The notes under the pieces were generated by a model. The model worked only from the letters and a program-made list of their open reading frames with translations, was not told the origin of the DNA and made no database searches. Position numbers and translations under genes: made by a program. DNA of 64,000 bases from the NCBI RefSeq assembly GCF_949628215.1, contig NC_134278.1, positions 41,227,691 through 41,291,690 of the forward strand, written 5' to 3'. The stretch comes from Phalacrocorax aristotelis (taxonomy: Eukaryota; Chordata; Aves; Suliformes; Phalacrocoracidae). Shown here piece by piece: positions 1-12,320 of this stretch. The number at the start of each line of letters is the position of its first letter. The first letter of the stretch is position 1.

Positions 1-358
1 GGCCACCAGCTCCGCCCGAGCACCGCAACCTCCCCGGCGCCCACCCGCCCCCGCGGGCACTGCAGCCGCCCAACCGGGGCTCCCGTCCCTCCTCCCCACC
101 GCGGCCTCGGCCCGGCCGCTGCACCTGTCCCGCCGCGCCTGGGAGGCGGTTGCCGGCCCCGCCACCGCCGGCCACTGCACCACCGGCCCCCCGGCCCTCC
201 GCGAATCGCGGCCGCCCCCAAAGGCGGCGGCCTGGGCAGCCGGCAAGGCACGGCCTCGCCACCCCCGGCCCGGCTCCGCATCCCCCGCCCGGCCGCGGCC
301 TGCAAGCGAAGTCGGTGGTCGCCTCCCTGCGCCCGGCCGGGCCCGCCGCGCCGCCTAC
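1..358 (-). other. UBE2J1: UBE2J1 intron 1, proximal part
   Basis: Very GC-rich and CpG-dense sequence immediately downstream of the exon 1 donor on the minus strand. Open frames across it have low-complexity Pro/Ala/Arg composition typical of GC-rich noncoding DNA. No further exon is recognisable before the window edge. Confidence 0.75.
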
Positions 359-389
359 CCGGGCTCTTGAGGTTGTACCGGGCCTCCAT
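359..389 (-). CDS. UBE2J1: UBE2J1 coding exon 1 (partial gene, continues off the left edge)
   Basis: Reading the minus strand from the ATG at 389-387 gives MEARYNLKSP and then one base (G) before a GTAGGC donor at 358-353. Mammalian UBE2J1 begins METRYNLKSP followed by Ala, and a phase-1 G is what an Ala codon needs, so both sequence and splice phase agree. UBE2J1 is a tail-anchored E2 ubiquitin-conjugating enzyme of the ER membrane that works in ER-associated degradation. Only ten codons lie here; the UBC fold, catalytic Cys and C-terminal anchor are outside the window. The exon sits in a CpG island, as expected for a housekeeping promoter. The match is short, but its exactness, the splice phase and the neighbouring RRAGD make the call strong. 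Confidence 0.88.
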
Positions 390-900
390 GGCAGCGGGCA
401 CCTCTCGCTCGCTTCCTCCCTCCGCGGCGGCTCAGACAGCGGGCCGGGGGCGGAGGAGAAGGAAGGCTGGGCCGGGCCGGGCCCAGCCCGCCGCGCCTCG
501 GGAAACTCCCCTGACGTGGCAGCGGCGGCCCCTCCGTGACCGCGGAGGGAGGCACCTGCCGCCCCGTCCCCGCCCCGCGGCAGGGCCCGCCCAGGCCAGG
601 CGCCGAGCAGGCCGCGCAGGCGGGCCCTGGTGGCCGGGAGATGTTCGTATGGTTGTATTCCACGAAGCACGAATTAACATTCACAGGCTGCCCACCCTTC
701 TCGGTGCGGCGCGGCAGAAGCCGTTTCCAGCAGCCGTGGACAACCCTCGGGCCCCGGAGCAGAACGACGGCTCCAGGCGCAGCTGGGACAGGGCACGATG
801 CCGCCATCGCCAGGCCGCGGTTCTGCTGTGGTAGCTGCGATTGTGAAAATAGCCCCCGCGCCGTCTCGTCTCTGCCTTGAACGGCGGAGGTCATGGGGCA
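390..900 (-). promoter_or_regulatory. UBE2J1: UBE2J1 CpG-island promoter and 5' UTR
   Basis: CpG-dense sequence runs from the UBE2J1 start codon to about 900, where composition falls sharply to AT-rich. It contains GC-box-like CCCCGCCCCG near 566 and a TGACGTGG element at 512-519. No TATA box was seen close to the ATG. The transcription start cannot be fixed from sequence alone; somewhere between about 430 and 650 is likely. Whether it also fires towards the plus strand is unknown. Confidence 0.7.
512..519 (+). promoter_or_regulatory. Exact TGACGTGG, UPRE-type (XBP1/ATF6) core
   Basis: TGACGTGG is read directly on the plus strand at 512-519, with its nearest base 123 bp upstream of the UBE2J1 ATG. 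This octamer is the published core of the unfolded protein response element bound by XBP1 and ATF6. Because UBE2J1 is an ERAD enzyme, the placement makes biological sense. An 8-bp motif can occur by chance in GC-rich DNA, and it also overlaps a CRE/bZIP-like site. Confidence 0.45.
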
Positions 901-3900
901 AGGTGCCTCAAGGCCTCGGCTCGAGTAGAGCGGTTTGGAAATGGGGGGAATTAGGGCCTCACAGACCCACCAATGCTCCACCCAAAAGACTTAACTGTAC
1001 TGTAGGACTTTATAATATCTTGTTTGTTGGTTTCTGGGATCATGGAACACTGAAAAGATGTCATACACCAAGGACTACTAGTTTAGGCAAGAATTATCCC
1101 AAACGACTTGATGGGCAGATCCCTTTGTCTGTCCCACAGTGCCAGAGGAATCTACAACTTCATTTCTCCGCCACCTGGTTACAGCCACAGTACGCTTGGG
1201 ATAGCACTTTTCACAGTTTATAGCTACAGAAATAAATAAAGTGGTTATATTCTCAGCAGTCTCAGTTTCCCTTTAATTCACTATAAGCTGTAAATAAGAA
1301 ACATGACTGAACTTTTCCGGTTTCTAACTCATGAATTGTCCTTAATTTTGGCTATATTACTTATATATTCTTCCTAAGCATCTTTATAGAACTATTTTTT
1401 TCATGTTTTGATGTCTTTGTTCTCCTTTCTTCTTTGATGGAACAGCAATAGAAAACCATTGTAAACAAAAACAGTTGACTAGGTATATTTTTCTTACCTC
1501 CTCATATTTTCAGAATTGCAAAACAAGGTGTTATTCTTCCCTTTCCTGTTCTGTTGCATAGTGATGTTTTGGTAACAGCGATGAATAAGTAAAGCAACTT
1601 CACTCCACCTTAACAAGTAGCTGAATTTTCCAAAGAGTGATCTTCCTTTTACAGGACAAACCTCTACAAATAACATACAGAGTGAATAATGTTCACAGCA
1701 CAAGGGAAGGGATGGTGCCGACAGACCTTGTACTTCTCTCTTATACCAAAAGCACCCCAGGCTATAGGTTACAGACAAAGATTCTTGATCACATCTCAGC
1801 ATTTCTGGTTAGTATTGGCTGATCTGATTGCTCTAGATGTCAGCTGCAGGTACTGGGTGTCATGTTTACAAACTATTTTGCTCATTCATAGCAGGTGAGT
1901 CCCATCTTTCCTTGTTTACCAGAGCCACCTTTCTGTGCAGTGGGAGAAGGGCTCTGGGACCACCTGTGACTAAATCTTGCCCTTCCCCACAGTAGGAGAG
2001 CAGCATTTGCCTTTGGAAATCGACTTCCACATGAAAAGTTCTGGGATCTACTTTGACAAAAGGTAATTCAAACATGATATTATAATGTGAATAATGTCAT
2101 GAATCAAGAAGTGATAGCTATGGCAAACTAGTTAAGAGTAATGTGGAGTTCAGCTTTCTCTTCTGGGCTCTGGCCTTTGACCCTGGCAGCACTAGCAATG
2201 CCATTTTATATAGTTCAAGGAGGAAACACCTGCAGTTAACATGAAACTTGGGCTTTTAGGTAAAAAAAAAAAAGAAATACACAGTCACTGTAACTACATG
2301 ACAGCTGAAGACTATTGAAAATAGGCTGAACAGACTTAAATTGTAAGTAACAGAAATTCACTGATAGGTTGTATACATCTTCCCCATTTAAGTAAGCTAC
2401 ATCATGACCCAGCTGGGTGCTGGGGTAATTGCCACGTGAAATTGTGCACAGCTACCAGTACAAGACTGCTTTAATTTTCAGGCGTATTATTAAAGGTCAG
2501 AGCTGCAGGAGATGAATGTTGCCAGGTGAAACTGCTGATTCCTGTGAAGTAGTCAGCGTAAGGGTAGAAATCTGGGGCTTAATTCTCAGCCCCACAAGTC
2601 AGCAGCTGCTTGTGGCAGATGACAAGCAGGCACTGCAGAGCTCTTGTGTAGTCAGTGTTGCCGGTCTGGAGTGGCAGCTTCCCTTCTCTTCCTGCTTCTG
2701 GGCAAAAATACACTTCCAATTTGTGTTTTCATCTGTCTTTTGTTTAGATTTCTGCACGGAGAAGCCATTTTGTGCTAGAAGTTGCATTTTTTAAAAACCA
2801 AATGCCAAACATAGTAGCAAAATTGCAGTCAAATCCTACGTGCTGGCAGCACTTCATGTAGCTTGTGTATCCTGTCATATGATCTAGCTTGGTGAAAAAA
2901 TAAACATGCTCAGCTGAAGCATATAGAAACTGAAAGTTTGCCTGAATGGTGCTGCAACAAAGATTTCGTTATTTAATACCATGCTAAATCCTTGCAGAAA
3001 GCCTTTGTACAACTTCAAGTTGGTTACAGGACAGCAAGAATAATTGGTTTTGACAATTCAAAATATTAAAAACTGTCTGGCTTTATTAAATGTTTTACTT
3101 TTAAATAAGGCTTTGGTTTGACCCAAAAAAAACCTTAATAATTTCTAGGTTTTGGGTTTTTTAAAAATTTCTAGTTTCCAATAAGTTGGTTTTGCACGTT
3201 TCTATATACTTTTCTGCAGTTGTGGTATACTGATTTTTTTTTTCTTTTGGATGAAAACAGAGATTCTAGTACAGCTACCTAGCTTCAGAGCAAAGAAGCA
3301 TATAGGCCCCTCTGTTGCAAAAAATATTACAAAATTATTGACAATCATAAGGTCTGATAAAATGCATAAATCTTAAATTGCAGCCATTTCTACTGTGACA
3401 GAAAGGCCAAATCAGAGTAAACAGATGGGCAGAATTCCCCTGGACAATTGCAGACTATGGATATACATTTCTGGGTTGATTTACTACTGCACAGCTAACA
3501 GAGAAAACCAGGAGTTTTTACAGCAGAGTTCATCTTACCTGGCATACATGTTAGCTGTAGATCCAGCAAATCATGCTTTAGAAGTTCATAGATTTCTCCA
3601 TTAGCTGCAAAGGGGGATTAGGCTAAGATATCTATGTTGTAGACAGTTTGTAGGTAGGTATTTTCATATGTGTGTACAGCTCTATGTATCTGATACAAAC
3701 ATATTGTGCATTTCTCCTTAGTTTAAAAGAATGACAAACATTTCAGTCAATAGAGCCTCTTAACAGTTAAGACTCTTGTTGAACTGTCGCTGAAGGGCCA
3801 AGAGGGGAGCTCAGCAGGTAGGAATGGGAATCGCAGAGTTCAGCATGCAGAGTTGGGAGGATGGACGCCAAGAGGCCTCCAGCAGGAGCCACCGAGGAGG

Positions 3901-6683
3901 GAGTTACTCCCAAAACCTCTCCTTTCTCTTGGAGGCAGGACACCTCTGTGACACAGGGGTTCAGTTTTTGCACTTAGGTCTGATTCATCAGTCTATATTC
4001 TTTCAGATCCCAGGGAATTAAGCTAGGTAATGTGATACTGAACTATCATTTATTTCTCTGTGCAGGTCATATAATTGTGTGAGGTAAGGTACATTTCAAC
4101 GGTGTGTACTATATGTTGTTATTACCTAAAGTCAGTTCAGAGTGGGTTTTGTATGCTTTGCAGGCTGTCTCATGAACTCAGCTACAAATCATTTCCTCTA
4201 GAGAAGGTTTGAGATCATAAAAGCTTATGAAAATACAATAGTTCTTTGTACAAAGCATTCACACCCTGCTTTCACCAATTCAGAAAATGTAGAGTGGTTT
4301 TCTTCCTGTATAATGCTACCCTTTCAATACAGATAGTTGGCTGCATAATTAAATTCTAATGGAATTAAGGAATCTAATATTAATATGCCTATATTATCAG
4401 TGGGAACAGATATGACTCACTTGGAAGAGAAAGCATAATTGTGCTCATTGGTGACTAATACAGTCTCTGCTTTTAAAATCCTTTATGTGAATTCAGACCT
4501 AGTAAATCTGGATTCAACAAGCGCACCTCCTCCTCACCGATAAAAACAAGCACAGCATTGTGTAACCAATGCTCTGTAGCAATCGCACAGATGTATAGTG
4601 CTTCTCAAGAAAGCAATTACTGTCTTTTCTTCAAGCTCAGTTCTAAAGAAACCATCTCACAAAACGGGCGGCTTTGCCAGCTGACTGTTAATTAGCATTA
4701 TTTCAGAAATGGAAGAAAGCGAACGAGGCAAGAAGTTACCAGGTTGCTGTAACTGCCCAGGCAAGCGAGTGCCTGATCTGGATCATCAGTGCAGAGTTTG
4801 TGGAACATCTTGCAGTAGTCCACACTATGTGAAGTCAAAATAAAGGTATTTTCACCTTTTTTTTTTTCTCCCTGAAGAATGGGAAGAGTCACGCCAGACA
4901 CTTGACTCACACCCCTCTGGCATCATCTTTGCAATAGTTCAGATGGTTTCCTGGTTCAGAAGGAACGTGCAAAGGCGCAAGTCAAAGCTGAAGACACTGT
5001 CCAAGTGACAGCTGTTCATGACTCTGGACTTCTGTGATGTAGTTACTCTATATTTAGCAACTACACATAATGGCAGAAATTTTCTCTGGTGCATATTCTT
5101 TGCCATGCAAATTGCAGAGAGTTAGATAGTTGGAGAGTAGTCATGAACTACTCCAATTAAAAATAATTTTGCTCCTGTGCTACTGTTTAGGGAGCAAATG
5201 CCAGGCGTAGCCTTTGATTCATGCAGCCAGTTTTTCATGATCCTCCTTCTTCGGCGCTTCAGGCCCCAGACTTTCTTTCTGTCACTTTTTCCTTACGTGA
5301 GTTGCTCCCCCTGCCCCTTCACTTCAACTTACTCCCGTGACATTCCTTCTGGGAAGGGAGCATCTGTCTTCACAATGACATGGCAGCCAGAAGGAAAGGA
5401 GTCAGGATTATGTCTGTTGGACTGCCATCAAGCAGTCTTTCCACCCCATCCATTCAAAAAACGTTATTCACGACTCTGATGTGAACTTGCGTGTACCTGC
5501 TTGTGTACAGCTGCTTGCATACAGCTCCTACTGACTCAGCAATGGAAATAAAGGATTTATGAGCAAGCTTTTAATTTAAAGCTCCTAAAAAGTGTTTTAC
5601 AACCAGTGTAAGGATGATTAAAGCTCACTGTGTCATTAACCGAGATATATTGAGTTATCAATTGTCTCTGGAAGCCCCCCATAGATACCTGGGACACCCA
5701 GGGGTTTCTCAGATGGTTAGTGGAAATCTAGGGCTTGATTCAATTGTATACAGATAAGCATCCGATGCCATATGAGGTATCCTAAGGTATGCCAGACATC
5801 CATATGGAGCAGAAAGGTATAATATGGGATACTGGTACCTTATCGAATGAAGCAGTAGCTGAAGGCCAGGTGGAGTGCCTAAAGCACCTTCAATGACACA
5901 AGGGACCCATGTGGGCAACTGGACTAAACCCCTAATCACAACAGTCAAGAGAGCCCAGAGGGTGGCTCTGCTGACTGAACATGTCTATACCCTGGCAAAC
6001 TACATTGCTTTCTGGCCTCCAGCCAACCATATCAACGCGATCTCCACTGCCTGCCAGCAAGTCACCTCCCTCAGCAGTTTCACCTGCTTGGGCTCCACAG
6101 CCCAGCTGTGGTAGGGCCCAGCCCCATCGCCTCAGTTCAGCATGCGCAGGGGGTCGCTGCATCTTGAGCAGGGGCTGCACAGCAGAGCCAGGCAAGAAAA
6201 GGAAGAACCAGAGATGGAAGTAGGGTTGTTGAGATGAGGTCCAGAAGAAAACACTGATGTGAAAAGGTATAAAATGGTGGAAGGGAAAGCGAAGAGTTAG
6301 AAAGTGGCAGTTGGAAACACTGGCCAGTGAAGACTGGTGTCTTGCAGGGGGAGGTGAGCATGTTAATGCTTAGTCTAGTTCATAGCCACCTATATTAATC
6401 ACTAAATTATTACTTTACACTTCTGAATTGTGTGTTATCTGTTTGCAGGGTTTTTTTGCAGGTAGTGGAAGGTTGCTAGCAAAGTGACTCAACAGGTGCA
6501 GACTGGCAGGGGATGCAGGCTGCAGAGGAACCATGTTATTCCAAAAGAGGAATAATAAAAGCTGAAAACAATTGTACAGTCTGGTGCTGTTGTAACTATT
6601 CAAATCAGAGGTTTATAACTTGGATTTTATGTGGCCTATTAATGGTAGCAATATAAAGAGGGGAGAGAAGAAGGGAATGAACT
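901..6683. other. Intergenic, 5.8 kb, no gene recognised
   Basis: AT-rich sequence with frequent stops in all frames. The longest open frames, at 798-1223 and 5177-5479, show no family resemblance. An A-run lies at 2262-2273 and a T-run near 4859-4868. Plus-strand AATAAA motifs near 1232 could end a short divergent transcript from the UBE2J1 island, but nothing else supports one. The stretch at 5700-6110 is somewhat more complex but was not identified as a known repeat or exon. Confidence 0.6.
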
Positions 6684-6789
6684 TATAGAATCATAGAATC
6701 ATTAAGGTTGGAAAAGACCTCTAGGATCATCAAGCTGAACTGTCACCCCAACACTACCATTTCTCCTAAACCATGCCCTGAAGTGCCAT
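6684..6789 (-). mobile_element. CR1 LINE 3'-end fragment
   Basis: The minus strand ends in tandem copies of the CR1 terminal unit (ATTCTATG type) at 6685-6701, preceded by the conserved sequence around GGTCTTTTCCAACCTTAATG. About 105 bp is recognisable before the match is lost near 6789. This is a severely 5'-truncated copy, as usual for CR1. It has the same orientation as the larger piece starting at 6873, with 83 bp of unrelated sequence between. Confidence 0.85.
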
Positions 6790-6872
6790 TTCATATATAC
6801 ATGATTTATGAACACAAATTACTGAAAATCAAAGTGAGTTTTATTCCCACAGGAAGTAAATTTCTCTCATAT

Positions 6873-7378
6873 ATAGAATGATAGAATTATTAAGGTTGGA
6901 AAAGACCTCTTGGATCATCTAGTCCATCCATCAACCCAACACCACCCACCATGTCTCCTAAATTATGCCCTGAACTGACACGCCTACATATTTTTTGAAC
7001 AGCTCCAGGGATGGTGACTCCACCACCTCTCTGGGCAGCCTGTTCCAATGCCTGACCACTCTTTCAGTGAAGAAATTTTTCCTAATATCCAATCTAAACC
7101 TCCCCTGACACAACTTGAGGCCATTTCCTATTGTCCTATTGCTTGTTGCTTGGGAGAAGAGACCAACACACACCTCACTACAACCTCCCTTCAGGTAGTT
7201 GTAGAGAGTGAGAAGGTCTCCCCTCAGCCTCCTCTTCTCCAGGCTAAACAACCCCAGTTCCCGCAGCTGTTCCTCAGAAGACTTGTGCTCTAGACCCTTC
7301 ACCATCTTCATTGCCCTTCTTTGGACACACTCCAGCAACTCAGTGTCCTTCTTGTAAAGGACTTCTCCCATCCTGAGA
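6873..7378 (-). mobile_element. CR1 LINE, 5'-truncated, C-terminal ORF2 remnant
   Basis: The minus-strand frame over 6958-7395 carries hallmark CR1 ORF2 C-terminal blocks: [36 protein letters not shown], and [17 protein letters not shown]. The 3' UTR follows and ends in the terminal repeat at 6873-6889. Only the part downstream of the reverse transcriptase survives, so it cannot move by itself. The 5' boundary is approximate, since the match fades between 7375 and 7395. Confidence 0.92.
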
Positions 7379-9673
7379 AACTTTAAAGGATGCACTCAGT
7401 TCATGGGAGCAGGAAATCTTCATGGGAGAGGTTGCAGTGAGAAAAGCAGGAAAGGCATTTATAGTCTGTCAAGAGAACACTAAATTTAAAGCCAGTGCTC
7501 AAGTTTCTGTGTAACAGGCTGTATGAAGAATTGCAGAACTTGGAATGATGACTGCTGTTTTATAGTTAGAAAATGTGGAATTGAAATATGAAATGAAATT
7601 GCTGAAGGAACAGGACTGGAAACAATGCTGAGCAAGGGGAACAGGACTGGTGGGAGTGAGCTGATTTGTTTGCCTCTGCTGTGGAGCTCTCATTCAGCAC
7701 TTAGGACACAAGACCAGACAGCATGATGAACAGCATACTGGCAGTCAAAAGAAGTTTGGACAGCTGTGAAGGGAGCATTAAAAGAGAAGCGATTTGTGGA
7801 TCAGACCATGTGGCTCGCCAGAGGATGATTCAGACTTTGAAAAGGGCACTGCAGAAAAGCAAAGTATGGTTCCACCTCTCACTGCAGGGTTTAGTCAAAG
7901 ATGTTGGCCCCTGGGACCTTTTGATTTGGCCCTACTGGAATTCCCTGAAGGCACACCCGTTCTCTCTCTATACTGCTTTGCAAAAAGTTGAAACAGATTA
8001 CATTTCCCACAGCTCAGATGGCTCTGGCTGTTATCAAAGTAGTCCCCAAAACTGATGTGGATGTGCATGAACAATGGGAAAATTCAATCAATAGTTGATT
8101 TAACTTCAGAACAAGTAGGAAATGTGTGACAGGTGTCAGGTCCCTTGAATGATACCACTGCAAAGTGGATGGTGATGCTTCTAGAAACCCCAGGAGCGCT
8201 GGTTAAAGATTTTAACCTGATCGCTATGACATCCACCACTCCATCTGACCAGGCAGTTTTACCAGCAGCATTAGAGGAACCCCAGCTGCAGAAGAGAACT
8301 AGCAGCGCTGGGTGTGAGGGACTTAAAGCATTACTGGCTCCCAAATTGTTGGATGGTTGTTTTATCTGGAATAACAGAAAGCTGACAAAGGACTAGAGCA
8401 GTATTTATCAAGGAAGCATGCACTAGGTATGAGACTTGGGTTTTGAGTGGGAAGGAGCAAGGAGGCAGCCTAAATAGAAGGACCAAAAACATAAACTTGC
8501 AGAGATGAATGTATTGGTACTGGCTGAGTGGACACATGCCTGACATATAAACACCTACATGAAGATGTGATTTCATCTGGGTCAGAAACTCAGTGCTGAT
8601 GAGAAAGTGAATTAGGACTATAGCGTTCCCTGACGCCAACACTCTCAAGTAATTGGCACGCTCACCACAACTTATACCTCTTTTCACTGACAAGCTGAGG
8701 TTCTCTTGGATATAGTCTGTTTGCTCTCCCTGCGCTGAGCAGAGGCTCCAAAACATTGCTGTTCTCTTGCTTTAGAAATCCGTTTCCAATGTGAACATGT
8801 TCATGCCTGGTTTATACTTATATTTGTACCCACACTACCTTTTAGTTCTGCAGAGTCCAGAATGGCTTTTAGTTGACACTGAGTGGAGATTAAAACCTAT
8901 AATAAAGGGTAAATCCTGCTGCAATAGCAAAGACAGCTCTGATACTGTCCTGTAAGTCACTTCTGGGCCACTACTACCTGGGCCTTTGAGGACCATATGG
9001 TGCAACTGAGCTTGCCCAGACCACCTCACCATGGTTCAGCATACATGCATGCGTCTTGTTGCGATAAGCCCATCGTCTTATCTTGGCCTGCATTTTGTGA
9101 AAGAAGGCAGCTTGGAATACACTATGAAATGTTGTGGCCTACACACTAAGACACACTGTATTTTTTTTTTGTGTCTCGCCTTTGCACTCATCTATGAGGT
9201 GTTTAATCCCAACCCTTCTGAGTTTAGGCCGTGTTTAGTTGTTGGTATGTTTTGGGGGTTATTTTGTTTATTTGTTGGTTTGTTTTTTTTAAATGACATC
9301 AGTGGTTTTTTTTCCTCTACCTTCTGTTACTCACCAATTCTGAAATAAATCCTTCCTTCTCAAAGCAGCTCCTGGTATTATTACGGAAGATATTCAGTAG
9401 AGTATCTCCTTTGACTAGTCTCCTGAAAATCTGTTTCCTTATAAAAAACATGTTAGTTTAGTCCAAGAGACATTGTGACAGACTGCTGCATTAGATAATG
9501 TTTTTTTCCCTGGACATATTTATCTGTATGAATCTTTTCTTTTAAAATATGTCCTAAAGAGGATTAAGAAATGTTTTAAAATCTGACTGTCAGCATGAAC
9601 TGTAACTTGAACATGAACATGTATTTTATGCTGTACATACATACCAAGATTAAATAAATATGTTGTATCTTTT
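7379..9673. other. Intergenic, 2.3 kb, no gene recognised
   Basis: Open frames of up to 110-141 codons (for example 7723-8055 and 8331-8756 on opposite strands) have no recognisable motif, splice context or compositional bias. I call them chance ORFs. T-rich runs occur near 9161-9170 and 9280-9320. No interspersed repeat was recognised. Confidence 0.55.
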
Positions 9674-12320
9674 TCACAGAATCACAGAATGGTAGGAGCT
9701 GGAAGGGATGTCTGGAGATCATCTTGTCCAACGCCCCTGCTTTAGCAGGTTCCTCTAGAGCAGGGGGCACAGGACCACATCCAGATGGGTTTTTAATGCC
9801 TCCAGGGAAAGAGACTTCACAACCTCCCTGGGCAGCCTGTGCCACTGCTGTGCCACCCTCACAGGAAAGAAGTTTTTTCTCATGTTGTGGTGGAACCTCC
9901 TATGTTCCAACTTGTGCCCATTGCCCCTTGTCCTGTCATTGGGCACTAATGAAAAGAGCCTACTTCCATTGTGCTGACATCCACCCTGTAGATATTTATA
10001 GGTATTTATGAAATCCCCCTTCAGTCTTGTCTTCTCCAGGCTAAACAAACCCAAGTCTCTCAGCCTTTCCTCATATGGGAGGTGCTCCAGTCCCCTGTTC
10101 ATCTTCGTAGCTCTCAGCTGGACTTGCTCAAGGAGTTCCACATCCTTCTTAAACTGGGGGCCCCAAAACTGGACACAGTGCTCCAAATGTGGTCTCACTA
10201 GGGCGGAGTAGAGGGGGAGGATAACCTCTCTCAACCTGCTGGCCACACTCCTTTTAATGCAGCCCAGGATACTGTTGGCCTTCTTGGCCACAAGGGCACA
10301 TTGTTGGCTCATGGTCAGCTTGTTGTCCAGCAGCACTCCCAGGTCCTTCTCAGCAGAGCCGCTTTCCAGTAGTTCAGCCCCCAGCCTGTACCAGTGCATG
10401 GGATTGATCCTTCCCAGGTGTAGGACCAGGTGCACTTGGTCTTGTTGAATTTCATGAGGTTCCCCTTGGCCCAGCTCTCCAGCCTGTCCAGGTCTCATTG
10501 GATGGCAGCACAGCCTTCCGGCGTATCAGGCACTCCTCCCAGCTTGGTATCATCTGTGAACTTGCTGAGGTTACACTCTATCCATTTGTCCAGGTCATTG
10601 ATGAATACGTTGAACAGGACTGGACCCAGCACAGACCCCTGGGGAATACCACTAGTGACAGGCCTTCATCCAGACTCTGTCCTGTTGATGATGACCCTCT
10701 GAGCTCCCTTGTTGAGCCAGTTATCAATCCATCTCACTGTCCACTCATCCAACCCACACTTCCTTGGCTTGTCTGTGAGGAGGCTATGCGAGACAGTGTC
10801 GAATTGTCAAATGCCTTACTGAGGTCGAGATAGACAACATCCACTGATCTCCCTTCATCGACCCAGCCAGTCACACCACCGTAGAAGGCTATGAGGTTGG
10901 TCAAGCATGATGTCCCCTTGGGGAATCCATGTTGACTATTTCTGATAACCTTCTTGTCCTGTACATGCCTGGAGATGACCTCCAGGATGAACTGCTCGAT
11001 CACCTTTCCGGGGATGGAGGTGAGGCTGACTGGCCTAGTTTCCCAGATCCTCCTTGCCTTTTTTGAAGATGGGAGTGACATTTGCTTTCCTCCAGTCCTC
11101 GGGCACCTTTCCTGTCCTCCACGACCTTCCAAAGATGATGGAGAGTGGCTCAGCAAGAACATTCGCCAGCTCCCTCAGCGCTCACGGGTGCATCCCATTG
11201 GGGCCCATGGATTTGCGAGGATCCAGTTTGCATAGGTGATCTCTGACGCAGTCTTTCTCAACTGATGGTAAGTCTTCCTTTGTCCCAATTTGTCCTCTCT
11301 CCTCTGGGGGCTGAGATGCCTGAGGGCCAGCCTTAGCAGTAAAGACCGAGGCAAAGAAGGCATTCAGCAACTCTGCCTTCTCTTCATCCTGGGTTGCCAG
11401 GGCCCTTCCTCGTTCAGCAGTGGGCCCACTGTATCCCCAGTCTTCCTTTTACTGCTGATGTATTTAAAGAAGCCCTTCTAGTTATCTGTGACATGCACCG
11501 CCAGATTTAATTCCAAGTGGGCCTTGGCCTTCCTTGTTGCATCTCTGCAAATCCTGACAACATTCCTATATTCCTCCCAAGTGGCCAGTCCCTTTTTCCA
11601 CACACTGTGAACCTCCTTCTTCCGTTTGAGTTTCTCTGGAAGCTCTTTGGTCATCCATACAGGTCTCCTGGCTCCTCTGCCTGACTTCTTGCTCCTGGGG
11701 ATGCACCAATCTTGAGCTCAGAGAAAATGGTCCTTGAATACTGTCCAGCTCTCTTGGATCCCCGTGCCTTCCAGGGCCCTAGCCCATGGGATTCCTCCTA
11801 GCAGGTCTTTGAAGAGGCCAAAGTTGGCGCTCTTGAAGTCCAAGGTTGTAACCCAACTCATAGCCCTGCTTCTACCTCACAGTATCCTAAACTCAACCAT
11901 CTCACGGTCACTGATGCCAAGGCTACCCCCAACTCTCACATCCTCAACCAGCCCTTCCTTGTTTGTTAAGATAAGGTCAAGCAGCACATCTCACCTCGTT
12001 GGCTCCTCCACCACTTGCATCAAAAAGTTGTCCTCGATGCTCTGCAGGAACCTTCTGGATCATGCATGGCTCGCCTTGTTGCTTTTCCAACAAATATCAG
12101 GGTGGTTGAAGTCCCCCATGAGGACCAGGGCTTACGATTGCAAGGCTACTTCCAGCTGTTTGTAGAAGGCTTCATCAGCTTCCTCTTCTTGATCAGGTGG
12201 CCTGTAGCAAACACCCACAACAGTGTCACCCATATTTGGCTGTCCCCTAATGTGTGGGCTGTCCCACAAGCTCTCAACCCGTTCTCCTTCCACTCCAAGG
12301 CAAAGCTCGATACATTCCAG
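9674..12320 (-). mobile_element. Long CR1 LINE, about 2.65 kb, degraded ORF2
   Basis: The minus strand starts in the endonuclease region (GVCYRPPDQEEEADEAFYK near 12,200), runs through the reverse transcriptase (VYLDLSKAFD near 10,830; FTDDTKLGG near 10,550), then the C-terminal block ([19 protein letters not shown] near 10,030), and ends in TTCTGTGA-type terminal repeats at 9674-9690. ORF2 is broken by stops and frameshifts into segments at 10,734-11,162 and 9,755-10,498. ORF1 and the 5' UTR are missing. Its terminal repeat unit differs from the ATTCTATG unit of the copies near 6.7 kb, so it belongs to a different CR1 subfamily. It lies between UBE2J1 and RRAGD. Confidence 0.95.

Noticed and set aside
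2432-2437. CACGTG E-box in the intergenic region, with others near 14,903, 15,371, 22,308 and 62,837
   Set aside because: Isolated hexamers expected by chance at this sequence length and far from promoters, so not called as regulatory.
5700-6110. Complex, slightly GC-richer stretch that might be an old LTR or processed pseudogene
   Set aside because: I could not identify terminal repeats, a poly(A) tail or any protein similarity. It needs a repeat-library search before any call.
7723-8055. 110-codon plus-strand frame starting MMNS
   Set aside because: Overlapped by equally long frames in other phases and on the opposite strand, with no recognisable domain or splice sites; most likely chance.
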